DNA of 64,000 nucleotides from Roseitranquillus sediminis (GCF_016918935.1 NZ_JAFFOB010000025.1:257971-321970), one strand, 5' to 3'. Shown: positions 30,139 through 40,377, counted from the stretch's first letter. Made by a program: numbers and translations. Notes: a model not told the origin generated them from the sequence alone.

Positions 30139-31208
30139 AGCAGGTGACCCGACTTGCGCGCCTTGGTCGCGAGATAGCGCGCGTTGAGCGGGTTCTGCCC
30201 GACCGCCAGCGGCACGCGCTCCACGACCTCGATGCCGCGCTCGCGCATCATCGCCACCTTGGCGGGGTTGTTCGTCATCAGGCGGATCCGGCCGATCCCC
30301 ATCTGCCGCAGGATTTCGGTGCCGATGCGGAAGTCGCGTTCGTCGTCCTCGAAGCCCAGTCGGTGGTTCGCCTCGACCGTATCGAACCCCTCGTCCTGCA
30401 GGGCGTAGGCGCGCATCTTGTTGGCGAGGCCGATCCCGCGCCCCTCCTGATTGAGATAGAGAAGCACGCCCTCGCCGGCCTCTCCCATCGCGGTCAGCGC
30501 CGCGTCGAGCTGCGGGCCGCAGTCGCACTTGAGCGATCCGAGGACGTCGCCGGTGAAGCAGGCCGAATGCAACCGCACAAGCGGCGCGCCTCGGCGGTCG
30601 GGCCGGCCGATCTCGACGGCGTAATGTTCTATGCCCCCGTCGGCCGGCCGGAAGACCTGCACCCGGCCGGCGCCCGAGACCCGGAGCGGCACGCGGCCGC
30701 CCACGACGCGCCTGAGAGTCGGGATCTGGTCACGCTCCGGGGCCACTTCATCGGCGCCGACGCGCGTCAGGCCGTCCGCCGCCTCGACCGCCGGCTGGAG
30801 CAGCACGGCGGGCAGAAGCTGCGCTGCCTTGGTGAGGCGCAATGCCGCCCGGTGCGGCGCCGCACCGCCGCCGCGCACGGTCGGATACGGACCCTTGAGC
30901 GGCGAGGCGAGGTCGGCGCTCGGATCGGCAACAGAACGCAGCCACTCCACCGTGGCCGCGGCAGGCACGCGGAGGCGCACGAGGTCGCCGTCATAGACCG
31001 GAACGTGCAGCGTCTCGGCCCGCCAGCCGGTGATGGCCAGCACCGCCTCGCCGCCCCCCGCGAGGATCGCGGCCCGCTCGGGCGGCAGCGTCTCGACCGC
31101 GGCCGCCAGCCACCAAGCGCCGTCGCTCTCGATCAGGATCGGAAGCCCGATCCTGAGATCGGACCGCGCCCGCGCCAGCCGCTCGTTGGGTGTGGGACCG
31201 ATCTGCAC
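30135..31208 (-). CDS. ribA: GTP cyclohydrolase II
   Basis: 357 residues. First step of riboflavin synthesis, GTP to the diaminopyrimidine intermediate plus formate. The catalytic domain begins near residue 195: zinc ligands in CFTGDVLGSLKCDCG, the GTP-binding YLNQEGRGIGLANKMRAY motif, and RLMTNNPAKV. The first 160 residues are an extension seen in rhodobacterial RibA (ESDGAWWLAAAVE resembles a DHBP-synthase-like fold) and may be regulatory. GTG 31208 follows GGAGGTCAG; starts further upstream add a basic, Cys-rich lead. Confidence 0.95.
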   Translation of the reverse strand: MQIGPTPNERLARARSDLRIGLPILIESDGAWWLAAAVETLPPERAAILAGGGEAVLAITGWRAETLHVPVYDGDLVRLRVPAAATVEWLRSVADPSADLASPLKGPYPTVRGGGAAPHRAALRLTKAAQLLPAVLLQPAVEAADGLTRVGADEVAPERDQIPTLRRVVGGRVPLRVSGAGRVQVFRPADGGIEHYAVEIGRPDRRGAPLVRLHSACFTGDVLGSLKCDCGPQLDAALTAMGEAGEGVLLYLNQEGRGIGLANKMRAYALQDEGFDTVEANHRLGFEDDERDFRIGTEILRQMGIGRIRLMTNNPAKVAMMRERGIEVVERVPLAVGQNPLNARYLATKARKSGHLL

Positions 31209-31371
31209 CTGACCTCCGCCTCGCGTCCGTCTCGTAGCCCTGAAGCGACGGAGTTTGAAACAAAACCGCTCGCCGGCACACGAGCGCGTGACCGCCCTGC
31301 AGCATTTCTTGAGCCAGACCAGTCGTCGGCACATCTGCGGGGCGAGAAGCAGATGACAAGGGGCAGGCGCA

Positions 31372-32058
31372 ATGGCGAACTTGAAGAAGATACTTCTGGT
31401 CGACGACGATGACGACCTTCGCGAGGCGCTGAGCGAGCAGCTGGTGATGACCGAGGACTTCGACGTCTTCGAGGCCGGCGACGGCGCGGGCGCGATGGAG
31501 AAGGCGCGGGCAGGGCACTACGACCTCGTCATCCTCGACGTCGGTCTGCCCGATACCGACGGGCGCGAGCTCTGCCGCATCATGCGCAAGCAGGGGGTCA
31601 AATGCCCCATCGTCATGCTCACCGGACAGGACAGCGACGCGGACACGATCCTCGGGCTCGACGCGGGCGCCAACGACTACGTAACCAAGCCGTTCAAGTT
31701 TCCGGTTCTTCTGGCGCGGATCCGGGCGCAGTTGAGGCAGCACGAGCAGTCCGAGGACGCGGTCTTCCAGCTGGGGCCCTACACGTTCAAGCCGGCGCAG
31801 AAGATGCTGATCACCGAGGATGAGAAGAAGATTCGCCTGACCGAGAAGGAGACGAATATCCTGAAGTTCCTTTACAGGTCGACCGAAGGCGTGGTGCCGC
31901 GGGACGTCCTGCTGCACGAGGTCTGGGGCTACAATGCCGGCGTCACGACGCACACGCTCGAGACGCACATCTACCGGCTGCGCCAGAAGATCGAGCCGGA
32001 CCCGTCGAACGCGCGCCTGCTCGTCACCGAAAGCGGCGGCTACCGGCTGGTCGCCTGA
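31372..32058 (+). CDS. OmpR-family response regulator, CenR-like
   Basis: 228 residues. Receiver domain with acidic pocket DDD at 11-13, phospho-acceptor Asp56 in VILDVGLPDTDG and the FVTKP-like YVTKPFKFP. The winged-helix output domain spans about 130-228 (RLTEKETNILKFLYRS, VVPRDVLLHEVWGYN, THTLETHIYRLRQKI). The arrangement resembles CenR, the envelope regulator essential in several Alphaproteobacteria; I rate that identification as likely but unproven. No partner kinase is adjacent. It is divergent from ribA and convergent with a secreted-protein gene, with a strong hairpin between them. Confidence 0.92.
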   Translation: MANLKKILLVDDDDDLREALSEQLVMTEDFDVFEAGDGAGAMEKARAGHYDLVILDVGLPDTDGRELCRIMRKQGVKCPIVMLTGQDSDADTILGLDAGANDYVTKPFKFPVLLARIRAQLRQHEQSEDAVFQLGPYTFKPAQKMLITEDEKKIRLTEKETNILKFLYRSTEGVVPRDVLLHEVWGYNAGVTTHTLETHIYRLRQKIEPDPSNARLLVTESGGYRLVA

Positions 32059-32077
32059 GCGGCGGTTAGCGCGGAGA

Positions 32078-32097
32078 GGCCGGGCACCGGCCCGGCC
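32078..32097. terminator. Hairpin between convergent genes
   Basis: GGCCGGGC (32078-32085) and GCCCGGCC (32090-32097) form a perfect 8-base-pair stem with a 4-base loop between the convergent response regulator and secreted-protein genes. There is no T-run on either side, so termination efficiency is uncertain. Confidence 0.45.
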
Positions 32098-32103
32098 CGC
32101 CCT

Positions 32104-32592
32104 TCAGTTGGACTGGCGCAGGGAAGCCTGGAAGTCTCCTTCGATCGCTAGGTCGGCCAGCGCCTCGCTCTGCTCGTCCATGAGCTGTGACGCAAAATTT
32201 CCGGCGAGGCTGAGTGTCCCGTCGGTCATGCCGAAGGCAGTCAGCGACACCTCCGAGCTGCCTTCGCCAGTCAGCAGCGGCGCCTCGCCCTCGGCGACAT
32301 AGGTCACGCGGCTGGCGGCCGGCTCGGCCGTGGGCCCCATCCCGGTGACGGCGAACTGCAGCCGCAGCATCGGCCCATCTTCACGCGGGGTGCGGTCCGG
32401 GTGCGCCACGATGTCCACGAGAACCTCGCCGCCGTCCCGTCGCCACGAGCTGGTCGGTTCGGCCCCGCCCTGCGTAATGACGTAGGTGCGCTCCTCGCCG
32501 CCGACCGTGGCCGTCACGGTGCCCACGGACTCCTGCGCCAGGACGGGAAGCGCGGTCAGCAGGGCGCTCGTCAGGATAAGTGTCTTCGCCAT
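32104..32592 (-). CDS. Hypothetical periplasmic protein
   Basis: 162 residues from ATG 32592, which follows AAGGAGC. A clear Sec signal peptide (MAKTLILTSALLTALPVLAQ) is followed by a beta-rich domain with the ERTYVITQGG strand near residue 33 and an acidic, Gln-rich C-terminus. No cysteine, no membrane anchor, no motif that I recognise. Located between a CenR-like regulator and xth. Confidence 0.72.
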   Translation of the reverse strand: MAKTLILTSALLTALPVLAQESVGTVTATVGGEERTYVITQGGAEPTSSWRRDGGEVLVDIVAHPDRTPREDGPMLRLQFAVTGMGPTAEPAASRVTYVAEGEAPLLTGEGSSEVSLTAFGMTDGTLSLAGNFASQLMDEQSEALADLAIEGDFQASLRQSN

Positions 32593-32699
32593 GTGCTCCT
32601 TCCTTTCGTCGTTCCTCCACACCTAATCCGCTCGTCCCAGACCGCCACGACTTGAGCGCCGGGCCATCGTTCGGTAGCGTCCGCGGCCTTGGAGGGGAC

Positions 32700-33482
32700 A
32701 TGGCACTGACAATCGCGACTTGGAACATCAACTCGGTGCGGCTGAGGGCGGACCTCGTGACGCGCCTGCTTGCGGAGCGGGGCCCTGACGTGCTCTGCCT
32801 GCAGGAGTGCAAGTCGCCGGTGGAGAAGCTGCCGGACTTCGCCGAAGCCGGCTATCGCTGGTGCGTGGCGCGCGGGCAGAAGGGTTACAACGGCGTCGCG
32901 ATCCTGAGCCGGCTGCCGATCGAGGATGCGGGACAGGTCGAGGTGTGCAGCCGCGGCGACGCGCGTCATGTGGCGGCACGGCTGGAGAATGGGGTGGTCG
33001 TCCACAACCTCTACGTGCCGGCGGGCGGCGATGTGCCGGACCCGGACCTCAACCCGAAGTTCGCCCACAAGCTCGACTTCGTCGCCCGGATGCAGGACTG
33101 GTTCCGCGCCAACACCCCGCGGCGCAGCATCTTGGTCGGCGACCTGAACATCGCGCCGCGCGAGGATGACGTCTGGAGCCACCGGCAGCTGCTGAAGGTC
33201 GTCAGCCACACGCCGGTCGAGACCGAGGCGCTGCTCGACGCGCAGGGCGTGGGCGGCTGGACCGACGTCACGCGGACGCACCATCCGGAGGGGCCGCTCT
33301 TCTCCTGGTGGTCCTACCGCTCGCCGAACTGGGAGAAGGCGGACCGGGGCAGGCGGCTGGATCATGTCTGGGCATCTTCCGACATCGCGGCTGCGGCGGT
33401 GGAGTCGCATGTGCTGAAGGATGCGCGCCGGTGGGAGCGGCCGTCGGACCACGTGCCGGTCTTCGCGACCTTCGACCTCTAG
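32700..33482 (+). CDS. xth: Exodeoxyribonuclease III
   Basis: 260 residues. Base-excision repair AP endonuclease/3'-phosphatase. The exonuclease-endonuclease-phosphatase fold shows ATWNINSVR at residues 6-14, catalytic Glu36 in [14 protein letters not shown] near 63, the VGDLNIAP loop near 143, and the final RLDHVWAS and [10 protein letters not shown] motifs with the catalytic His. ATG 32700 follows GGAGGGG. Its 3' end overlaps the convergent rnhA by four bases. Confidence 0.96.
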   Translation: MALTIATWNINSVRLRADLVTRLLAERGPDVLCLQECKSPVEKLPDFAEAGYRWCVARGQKGYNGVAILSRLPIEDAGQVEVCSRGDARHVAARLENGVVVHNLYVPAGGDVPDPDLNPKFAHKLDFVARMQDWFRANTPRRSILVGDLNIAPREDDVWSHRQLLKVVSHTPVETEALLDAQGVGGWTDVTRTHHPEGPLFSWWSYRSPNWEKADRGRRLDHVWASSDIAAAAVESHVLKDARRWERPSDHVPVFATFDL

Positions 33483-33931
33483 CGCTTGAACGGAGCCATG
33501 CCCGCGCGCGCCAGCTCGTCGGCGCGTTCGTTTTCCGGGTGGCCGGCGTGGCCCTTGATCCACTCCCACCGCACCTGATGCGGAGCCTGCGCCGCGTCGA
33601 GGCGGCGCCAGAGATCCTCGTTCTTGACCGGCTTGCGGGTGGAGGTCTTCCAGCCGTTGCGCTTCCAGCCATGTAGCCAGCTGGTGATGCCGTTCTTCAG
33701 GTAGGCGCTGTCGGTGACGATGGTGATGAGCGACGGTCGGCGCAGGCTCTCCAGCGCACCGATCGCCGCCATCAGCTCCATCCGGTTGTTGGTGGTCAGC
33801 GCCTCGCCGCCCGACAGGGCACGCTCGCGGACCACCCGCTCGCCGTCGCGGGCGACCAGCAGGGCGCCCCAGCCGCCGGGGCCGGGGTTGCCGCTGCAGG
33901 CGCCGTCGGTGAAGGCGAAGAGCTCAGCCAA
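33479..33931 (-). CDS. rnhA: Ribonuclease HI
   Basis: 150 residues. Cleaves the RNA strand of RNA-DNA hybrids. Catalytic acidic residues Asp9 ([11 protein letters not shown]), Glu52 (NNRMELMA) and Asp74 (TDSAYL) are all present, as are the [15 protein letters not shown] loop and later Asp. The start is TTG 33931; no ATG or GTG is available in frame close by, and there is only a weak GGGGGC upstream. Last gene of the run ispH-DUF3429-rnhA. Confidence 0.96.
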   Translation of the reverse strand: MAELFAFTDGACSGNPGPGGWGALLVARDGERVVRERALSGGEALTTNNRMELMAAIGALESLRRPSLITIVTDSAYLKNGITSWLHGWKRNGWKTSTRKPVKNEDLWRRLDAAQAPHQVRWEWIKGHAGHPENERADELARAGMAPFKR

Positions 33932-33946
33932 GGTCGTCGCCCCCGC

Positions 33947-34396
33947 TCATAGCGCCACCGGCGCGAGCGACAGGACCACGACGGCAGTCAGGAGTAGGCG
34001 CAGGCGCATCCACCAGCGCGGCGCGAGGCCCCGCCACCAGAACATCCAGTCGATGCCGAGGATTCCGACGAAGCCAGCGATGAGGTAGATCGCCGCCGAG
34101 ACGGGTCCCCCGCCGACGAAGAGGAACGCCCAGAGCGCCGGCAGGACGCTGAGCACGTAGCCGCTGGCAGCCACCGCACCCCTGGCTCGCGTCGCGAAGC
34201 CCCAGAGCACGCCCGACATGAAAGACAGGATCACGACGCCATAGGACAGCTGGACATAGGGTCCGATGAAACGCGGCCCCAGCACCCGCGCACCCTCCGC
34301 CGCGAGCCAGTCCGACTGCATCGTGAGCGCGCCCCAGACGAAGGGGATCAGCCCAGCGAGGCCGAGCGCAAGCGGGACCCTTGGCACTGACTTCAC
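33947..34396 (-). CDS. DUF3429 family inner-membrane protein
   Basis: 149 residues from GTG 34396. Five predicted membrane segments, with the PLALGLAGLIPFVWGAL start and the YGVVILSFMSGVLWGFA segment near residue 62 that mark DUF3429. Function unknown. A longer frame upstream runs into ispH and is basic and Cys-rich, so I prefer GTG 34396, though no good ribosome binding site is visible. It is 19 bases after ispH and 15 before rnhA. Confidence 0.83.
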   Translation of the reverse strand: MKSVPRVPLALGLAGLIPFVWGALTMQSDWLAAEGARVLGPRFIGPYVQLSYGVVILSFMSGVLWGFATRARGAVAASGYVLSVLPALWAFLFVGGGPVSAAIYLIAGFVGILGIDWMFWWRGLAPRWWMRLRLLLTAVVVLSLAPVAL

Positions 34397-34415
34397 CGTG
34401 CGTGCCGGGCGCGAC

Positions 34416-35375
<960 letters not shown>

Positions 35376-35412
35376 AACGTCTCGGAGGCGTACGTGTTGG
35401 GCGGCGGCGCGT

Positions 35413-35853
35413 CTAGCCCCCGACGGTTCGCTCGGTGAGCCAGGCCAGCGCGACATAGCGTCCCGTCTTGGCTGCGGCCACCAAGACCAGGAACAACGGG
35501 AGCGGCGTGCGCATTACCCCGGCGGCCACGGTGATCGCGTCGCCGAGCGGCGCCCAGCTGAGCAGCAGGGTCCAGACGCCCCAGCGTGCATACCACCTCT
35601 GCGCCCGGTCCATCTGCGCCTCGCCGGCTGGAAACCACCGGCGATGGCGGAAGCGCTCGATCCAGAAGCCGAGGGCGTAGTTTACGACCGAGCCCAGCGT
35701 ATTGCCGAGGCTGGCGACTGCCACCAGCAGGGCGATGGGAATGTCCGCATGCAGTTGCAGCGCAGCGAACACGATCTCGGACTGGAACGGCAGGATCGTG
35801 GCGGCGCCGAACGCCGTGGCAAACATAGTGGCGAGAGCGGCCAGGTCGGTCAC
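35413..35853 (-). CDS. YqaA family inner-membrane protein (DedA-like)
   Basis: 146 residues. Four or so membrane segments; the [28 protein letters not shown] and [26 protein letters not shown] stretches are the YqaA/SNARE-associated (DedA-like) signatures, including the reentrant Pro-Gly-Asp region. DedA relatives are lipid flippases or transport factors; this subfamily is uncharacterised. Starts at GTG 35853, 22 bases after the NYN gene, and lies 37 bases before ispH. Confidence 0.88.
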   Translation of the reverse strand: MTDLAALATMFATAFGAATILPFQSEIVFAALQLHADIPIALLVAVASLGNTLGSVVNYALGFWIERFRHRRWFPAGEAQMDRAQRWYARWGVWTLLLSWAPLGDAITVAAGVMRTPLPLFLVLVAAAKTGRYVALAWLTERTVGG

Positions 35854-35875
35854 GCAGAGGGCCGGCTCCCACGCC

Positions 35876-36466
35876 TCAGCCGGCAGGATCGGCGATCCGG
35901 TCGTCGTTCTCGCGCGGGTCGCGGGGCTCGCGCGGTTCGCGCGGCGTGCGGCCGATGACCTCTTTCAGCTCGTCGAGCTCGATAAAGTTGTCCGCCTGCC
36001 GCCGCAACTCGTCAGCGATCATCGGCGGAGTGCTGCGGATCGTCGAGACGACCGACACCCGCACGCCCTGCCGCTGCAGGCTCTCGACCAGCGGCCTGTA
36101 GTCCCCGTCGCCCGAGAACAGCACGATGTGGTCGATCCGCGGCGCCAGCTCCATCGCATCGACCGTCAGCTCGATGTCCATGTTGCCCTTGATTTTGCGC
36201 CGGCCTTGGCTGTCGATGAACTCCTTCGCGGGCTTCGTCACCATGGTGAAGCCGTTGTAGTGGAGCCAGTCGACGAGAGGCCTGATCGGAGAGTAGTCCT
36301 CGCTTTCGATCAAGGCCGTGTAGTAGAACGCCCTGAGCAGCTTGCCGCGCCGCATGAATTCCTGCCGCAGGAGCTTGTAGTCGATGTCGAACCCGAGCGC
36401 CTTGGCGGCCGCATAGAGGTTCGCACCGTCAATGAACAGCGCCAGCCGCTCATCCCTGTAGAACAT
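35876..36466 (-). CDS. NYN-domain (LabA/DUF88-like) putative ribonuclease
   Basis: 196 residues. PIN-like NYN fold: Asp13 and Asn16 in FIDGANLYAAA, the KGNMDIELTVDAM block near residue 93 and the VLFSGDGDYRPLV loop near 118 supply the acidic active site. Members are RNases or RNA-binding regulators; the target is unknown. The C-terminus is a charged tail with a REP/RDP triplet repeat near residues 176-186, encoded by repeated GC-rich nonamers. First gene of a probable NYN-YqaA-ispH-DUF3429-rnhA run. Confidence 0.9.
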   Translation of the reverse strand: MFYRDERLALFIDGANLYAAAKALGFDIDYKLLRQEFMRRGKLLRAFYYTALIESEDYSPIRPLVDWLHYNGFTMVTKPAKEFIDSQGRRKIKGNMDIELTVDAMELAPRIDHIVLFSGDGDYRPLVESLQRQGVRVSVVSTIRSTPPMIADELRRQADNFIELDELKEVIGRTPREPREPRDPRENDDRIADPAG

Positions 36467-36550
36467 TTCCTGATCCCTTGTCTGGGGCTCTGCGGCCTAA
36501 AAAAAACGGGTCAACCCTTGGCACCCAGGGCACGATGAAAGGCTTCACTA

Positions 36551-37135
36551 ATGGAGCAACGCACCAGACCGCAAGCGATCCTCGTGGCTGCCGGCTCAAA
36601 TCTCGAGACCGGCGGTATATTGCCGGCCGAACAACTGGAAAAGGCAAGAACGGCACTCGGGATCCGCGGATGGCGACTCATCCGTGCGTCCCGATATTAT
36701 CACACTCCCGCGTGGCCCGAGGGTGCCGGTCCCGATTTCGTCAACGCGGTCTTTCTGCTTGAGGCGCGCGAGGAGGGACCCACCGAACTTTTACGCGATC
36801 TGCATGTGATCGAGGCGCTGGCGGGACGCGAACGGTCACTGCGGTGGGCGCCGCGCAGCCTCGACCTCGACCTCGTCGCTTGGGGGGAACGGACGGAACC
36901 GGACCGGGCCACGTTCAAGGCCTGGCGCGACATGTCGCCCGAGCGACAGGCGCGAGAGGCGCCGGATTGTCTGATCCTGCCACATCCCAGAATGCACGAA
37001 CGCGCCTTCGTCCTCGTGCCGCTGGTCGAGATCGCGCCGGATTGGCGGCATCCGGTGCTGGACCGCAGCGCGCAGGAGTTGCTCGCTGCCTTGCCGGCGA
37101 AAGCGCGTGCGGCCATCAAACCTCTGACGGGATGA
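36551..37135 (+). CDS. folK: 2-amino-4-hydroxy-6-hydroxymethyldihydropteridine diphosphokinase
   Basis: 194 residues. HPPK, the folate-pathway pyrophosphokinase. AAGSNLE at residues 13-19, the YYHTPAW loop near 49, [10 protein letters not shown] near 61, and the catalytic [11 protein letters not shown] block near 103 with the two Mg-binding Asp, then [16 protein letters not shown] near 144. It is slightly longer than the E. coli enzyme, with an insertion near residues 115-135. ATG 36551 has only AAAGG upstream. Confidence 0.95.
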   Translation: MEQRTRPQAILVAAGSNLETGGILPAEQLEKARTALGIRGWRLIRASRYYHTPAWPEGAGPDFVNAVFLLEAREEGPTELLRDLHVIEALAGRERSLRWAPRSLDLDLVAWGERTEPDRATFKAWRDMSPERQAREAPDCLILPHPRMHERAFVLVPLVEIAPDWRHPVLDRSAQELLAALPAKARAAIKPLTG

Positions 37136-37147
37136 AGGCTTTGGCGC

Positions 37148-37176
37148 TTGTCAAGCAGCGGTCGCCTGAGTATGTA
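37148..37176 (+). promoter_or_regulatory. Candidate housekeeping promoter for rpoZ-rsh
   Basis: TTGTCA (37148-37153) and TATGTA (37171-37176) are separated by exactly 17 bases, 38 bases before the rpoZ start and just after the folK stop. It would let rpoZ and the genes downstream be expressed independently of folK. Confidence 0.5.
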
Positions 37177-37214
37177 AGGCGCTTGACTTTTCCGAACGAC
37201 GATTGGAGCTGCCA

Positions 37215-37568
37215 ATGGCCCGCGTGACGGTCGAAGATTGCGTCGACAAGGTTCCGAACCGGTTCGATCTGGTGATGCTCGCCGCCCATCGCGCACGTGA
37301 GATTGCGTCGGGCGCGCCGATCACGGTCGATCGCGACAACGACAAGAACCCGGTCGTCAGCCTGCGCGAGATCGCCGAGGAGACGCAGAGCGCCGAGGAG
37401 CTGCGCGAGCGGATGATCGAGAGCAACCAGACGCAGATCGAGGTCGACGAGCCGGAAGAGGACGCGATGGCCCTCCTGATGGGGGCGCAGCCTGACCGGC
37501 CTGCCCAGGACGACATGTCCGAAGAGAAGCTGCTGCGCGCGCTCATGGAAGCGCAGAAGCCGCAGTAG
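37215..37568 (+). CDS. rpoZ: RNA polymerase omega subunit
   Basis: 117 residues. Assembly subunit of RNA polymerase and part of a ppGpp-binding site in proteobacteria. The N-terminus [29 protein letters not shown] is the family signature, with the [16 protein letters not shown] segment following; the C-terminus is acidic. ATG 37215 follows GGAG; an in-frame start four codons upstream is possible. Directly upstream of rsh, the ppGpp synthetase/hydrolase, as in many Alphaproteobacteria. Confidence 0.96.
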   Translation: MARVTVEDCVDKVPNRFDLVMLAAHRAREIASGAPITVDRDNDKNPVVSLREIAEETQSAEELRERMIESNQTQIEVDEPEEDAMALLMGAQPDRPAQDDMSEEKLLRALMEAQKPQ

Positions 37569-37601
37569 ACGGCCCTGCTCGCCGAGGCCGGACAGCGTGG
37601 A

Positions 37602-39719
37602 ATCGATGCGGACGACCTCGTCGATCTCGTCCGCAACTACAACCCGCGCAGCGACGCGGAACTGATCCGACGGGCGTTCGCCTACGGCGAGCGCATGCAT
37701 GACGGACAGATGCGTCATTCCGGCGAGCCTTACTTCACGCACCCGGTCGCCGTCGCCGCCATTCTCACCGAGATGCGGCTCGACGACGCGACCATCGTCA
37801 CCGCGTTGCTCCACGATGTCATCGAGGACACACGCTCGACCTACGCCGATCTCGTCAAGCAGTTCGGCAAGGAGGTGGCCGAGCTGGTCGACGGGGTGAC
37901 CAAGCTCACCAACCTCCAGCTCAGCTCGACCGAGACCAAGCAGGCCGAGAACTTCCGCAAGCTCTTCATGGCGATGGCCAAGGATCTGCGGGTGATCCTG
38001 GTCAAGCTGGCCGACCGGCTGCACAACATGCGCACGATCAAGTCGATGCGCGCCGACAAGCAGGTGCAGAAGTCGCGCGAGACGATGGAGATCTATGCGC
38101 CGCTTGCCGGTCGCATGGGCATGCAGTGGATGCGCGAGGAGCTCGAGGACCTAGCCTTCCGCGTGCTGAACCCCGAGGGACGCTCGTCGATCATCCGCCG
38201 CTTCATCACGCTCCAGCGCGAGAGCGGCGACGTCATCTATCGCATCTCCGCAGACATCCGGCACGAACTGGAGAAGGCGGGGATCGAGGCCGACGTCTTC
38301 GGCCGCGCCAAGAAGCCCTACTCGATCTGGCGGAAGATGCAGGAGAAGGAGCAGGGCTTCTCGCGCCTCTCCGACATCTACGGCTTTCGCGTCATCACGC
38401 AGAGCGACGAGGACTGCTACCGCGTGCTGGGCGCCATCCACCAGCGCTGGCGGGCGGTGCCGGGCCGGTTCAAGGACTACATCAGCCAGCCGAAGTCGAA
38501 CGGCTACCGATCGATCCATACCACCGTCTCGGGACGCGACGGAAAGCGGGTCGAGGTTCAGATCCGTTCGCGCAGGATGCACGAGGTGGCGGAGGCGGGC
38601 GTGGCCGCCCACTGGGCCTATCGCGACGGCGTTCGGGCCGAGAATCCGTTCGCCGTCGATCCGGCGAAGTGGATCGCGACCCTTACGGCGCAGTTCGACA
38701 GCGCCGACGATCACGACGAGTTCCTCGAGGCCGTGAAGCTCGAGATGTATCAGGATCAGGTCTTCTGCTTCACGCCCAAGGGCGAAGTGGTCAAGCTGCC
38801 GCGCGGGGCGACGCCGATCGACTTCGCCTACGCCATTCATACCCGGATCGGGGACGCCTGCGTGGGCGCCAAGGTCGACGGACTGCGCGTGCCGCTCTGG
38901 ACGCGGCTGAAGAATGGTCAGTCGGTCGAGATCATGACCGCCGAGGGCCAGCGGCCGCAGGTCACCTGGATGGACATCGCCGCCACAGGGCGCGCCAAGA
39001 CCGCGATCCGCCGCAGCCTGCGGGAGGAGGATCGCGAGCGCTTCGTGAAGCTGGGCCGCGAGCTCGTCCGAGTCGCCTTCGAGCACATCGGCCGGCGCGC
39101 GACGGAGAAGGCGCTCACCACCGCGGCGCGCCAGCTCGGGCTGGCGGGACCGGAGGACCTGCTGGCGCATCTCGGCTCGGCCGAGATCACCGCGCGGCAG
39201 GTGATCGAGACGCTCTACCCCGAACTTGCCGCCAAGACGGGCGACGAGATCGACGAGGCGCGCGCGGTCATCGGCCTGTCACCGGGGCAGACGTTCAAGC
39301 GCGCCGACTGCTGCCAGCCGGTCCCCGGTGAGCGCATCGTGGGTATCACCTATCGCGGCCGCGGGGTGGTCGTGCATGCGATCGACTGCGAGGTACTGGC
39401 CGAGCTCCAGGACCAGACGAATCGGTGGGTCGACCTGCAATGGCATTCGGGCCGCCATCCTCCGGTCCACGTGGTCAGCCTCGACCTCACGCTGTCGAAC
39501 GACGCGGGCGTGCTCGGCCGGGTCTGCACGTTGATCGGTGAGCAGAAGGCCAATATCTCCGACCTCAGGGTGCTGGACCGAAAGCCGGACTTTTACCGGA
39601 TGATCATCGATGTCGAGCTAAGGGACGTTGAGCACCTGCACGCGGTGCGGCTCGCGCTGGAGGCCGATACCGACGTCGCGGAGGTGAAGCGGCTGAGGGA
39701 TCCGTCCCGCCGCCCTTGA
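37602..39719 (+). CDS. rsh: RelA/SpoT homologue, bifunctional (p)ppGpp synthetase/hydrolase
   Basis: About 705 residues. HD hydrolase domain with LLHDVIEDT, synthetase domain with the RFKDYISQPKSNGYRSIHT region, then TGS (VFCFTPKGEVVKLPRGATPIDFAYAIHT) and a C-terminal ACT domain, the bifunctional alphaproteobacterial Rsh layout. The start is unresolved: the conserved lead LVDLVRNYNPRSDAELIRRAF is encoded at about 37617-37680, yet the first AUG/GUG/UUG in frame is ATG 37695. Upstream the same frame runs back to the rpoZ stop TAG (37566-37568), with only CTG 37575 and ATC 37602 as near-cognate starts. I place the start at ATC 37602 because that matches the usual family length; CTG 37575 is an alternative. 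Confidence 0.93.
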   Translation: MDADDLVDLVRNYNPRSDAELIRRAFAYGERMHDGQMRHSGEPYFTHPVAVAAILTEMRLDDATIVTALLHDVIEDTRSTYADLVKQFGKEVAELVDGVTKLTNLQLSSTETKQAENFRKLFMAMAKDLRVILVKLADRLHNMRTIKSMRADKQVQKSRETMEIYAPLAGRMGMQWMREELEDLAFRVLNPEGRSSIIRRFITLQRESGDVIYRISADIRHELEKAGIEADVFGRAKKPYSIWRKMQEKEQGFSRLSDIYGFRVITQSDEDCYRVLGAIHQRWRAVPGRFKDYISQPKSNGYRSIHTTVSGRDGKRVEVQIRSRRMHEVAEAGVAAHWAYRDGVRAENPFAVDPAKWIATLTAQFDSADDHDEFLEAVKLEMYQDQVFCFTPKGEVVKLPRGATPIDFAYAIHTRIGDACVGAKVDGLRVPLWTRLKNGQSVEIMTAEGQRPQVTWMDIAATGRAKTAIRRSLREEDRERFVKLGRELVRVAFEHIGRRATEKALTTAARQLGLAGPEDLLAHLGSAEITARQVIETLYPELAAKTGDEIDEARAVIGLSPGQTFKRADCCQPVPGERIVGITYRGRGVVVHAIDCEVLAELQDQTNRWVDLQWHSGRHPPVHVVSLDLTLSNDAGVLGRVCTLIGEQKANISDLRVLDRKPDFYRMIIDVELRDVEHLHAVRLALEADTDVAEVKRLRDPSRRP

Positions 39720-39729
39720 CGGAGGGGAG

Positions 39730-40377
39730 ATGTTCAAGCGGCGCACCAAGCGAACCTGGCCGGCCGCCGTCGGCAGGTGGATCTATCCGCGCGGCGGATG
39801 GACTCGTGCCGCACGCTACGTGTCACACCGTCTGCGCCGCCTGCCGGATCCGGCCGACAAGATCGCGCGCGGGATCGCCGCCGGCGTCTTCATCAGCTTC
39901 ACACCCTTCTTCGGCGCGCATTTCCTGTTCTCGGCGGGTCTGGCCTGGGCGATCAGGGGCAACATCGTCGCCTCGCTGCTGGCAACGTTCTTCGGCAACC
40001 CGATCACGTTCCCGATCATCGCGGCGACTTCCGTTGAACTGGGGTCGTGGCTGCTGGGGCAGCCGCCGGTGCCGCTGCCGCGGATCGTGGCATCCTTCTC
40101 CTACGCGTCGCTCGAGCTCTGGAGCAACCTCGGCGCGGTCCTCAGCGGCGCGGAGACCGACTGGTCGCGGCTCGACATCTTCTTCCGGCAGGTCTTCTGG
40201 CCATACCTCGTCGGTGGGATTGGACCCGGTCTGGCGGCGGCGCTGGTCGCGTATGGCGCAGCGCGGCCGCTCATCAGCGCGTATCAGCGCAGGCGGATCA
40301 AGCGGCAGGAGAAGCGGCTGGGCCTGACGCGCAGACCTGCGAAACCGGCGGCTGACAGCATGTTCAACGCCGAGTAG
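39730..40377 (+). CDS. DUF2062 domain membrane protein
   Basis: 215 residues. The DUF2062 signature is present: KIARGIAAGVFISFTPFFGAHFLFSAGLAWAIRGN at residues 45-78 and ATFFGNPITFPIIAATSVELG at 86-106, each part of a membrane hairpin, with a further membrane segment near residue 168. The cytoplasmic ends are strongly basic. Function unknown. ATG 39730 follows GGAGGGGAG ten bases after rsh. Confidence 0.88.
   Translation: MFKRRTKRTWPAAVGRWIYPRGGWTRAARYVSHRLRRLPDPADKIARGIAAGVFISFTPFFGAHFLFSAGLAWAIRGNIVASLLATFFGNPITFPIIAATSVELGSWLLGQPPVPLPRIVASFSYASLELWSNLGAVLSGAETDWSRLDIFFRQVFWPYLVGGIGPGLAAALVAYGAARPLISAYQRRRIKRQEKRLGLTRRPAKPAADSMFNAE

Noticed and set aside
36513..36535. TGGCAC resembling a sigma-54 -24 element before folK
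   Set aside because: No GC/TTGCA element follows at the required spacing.
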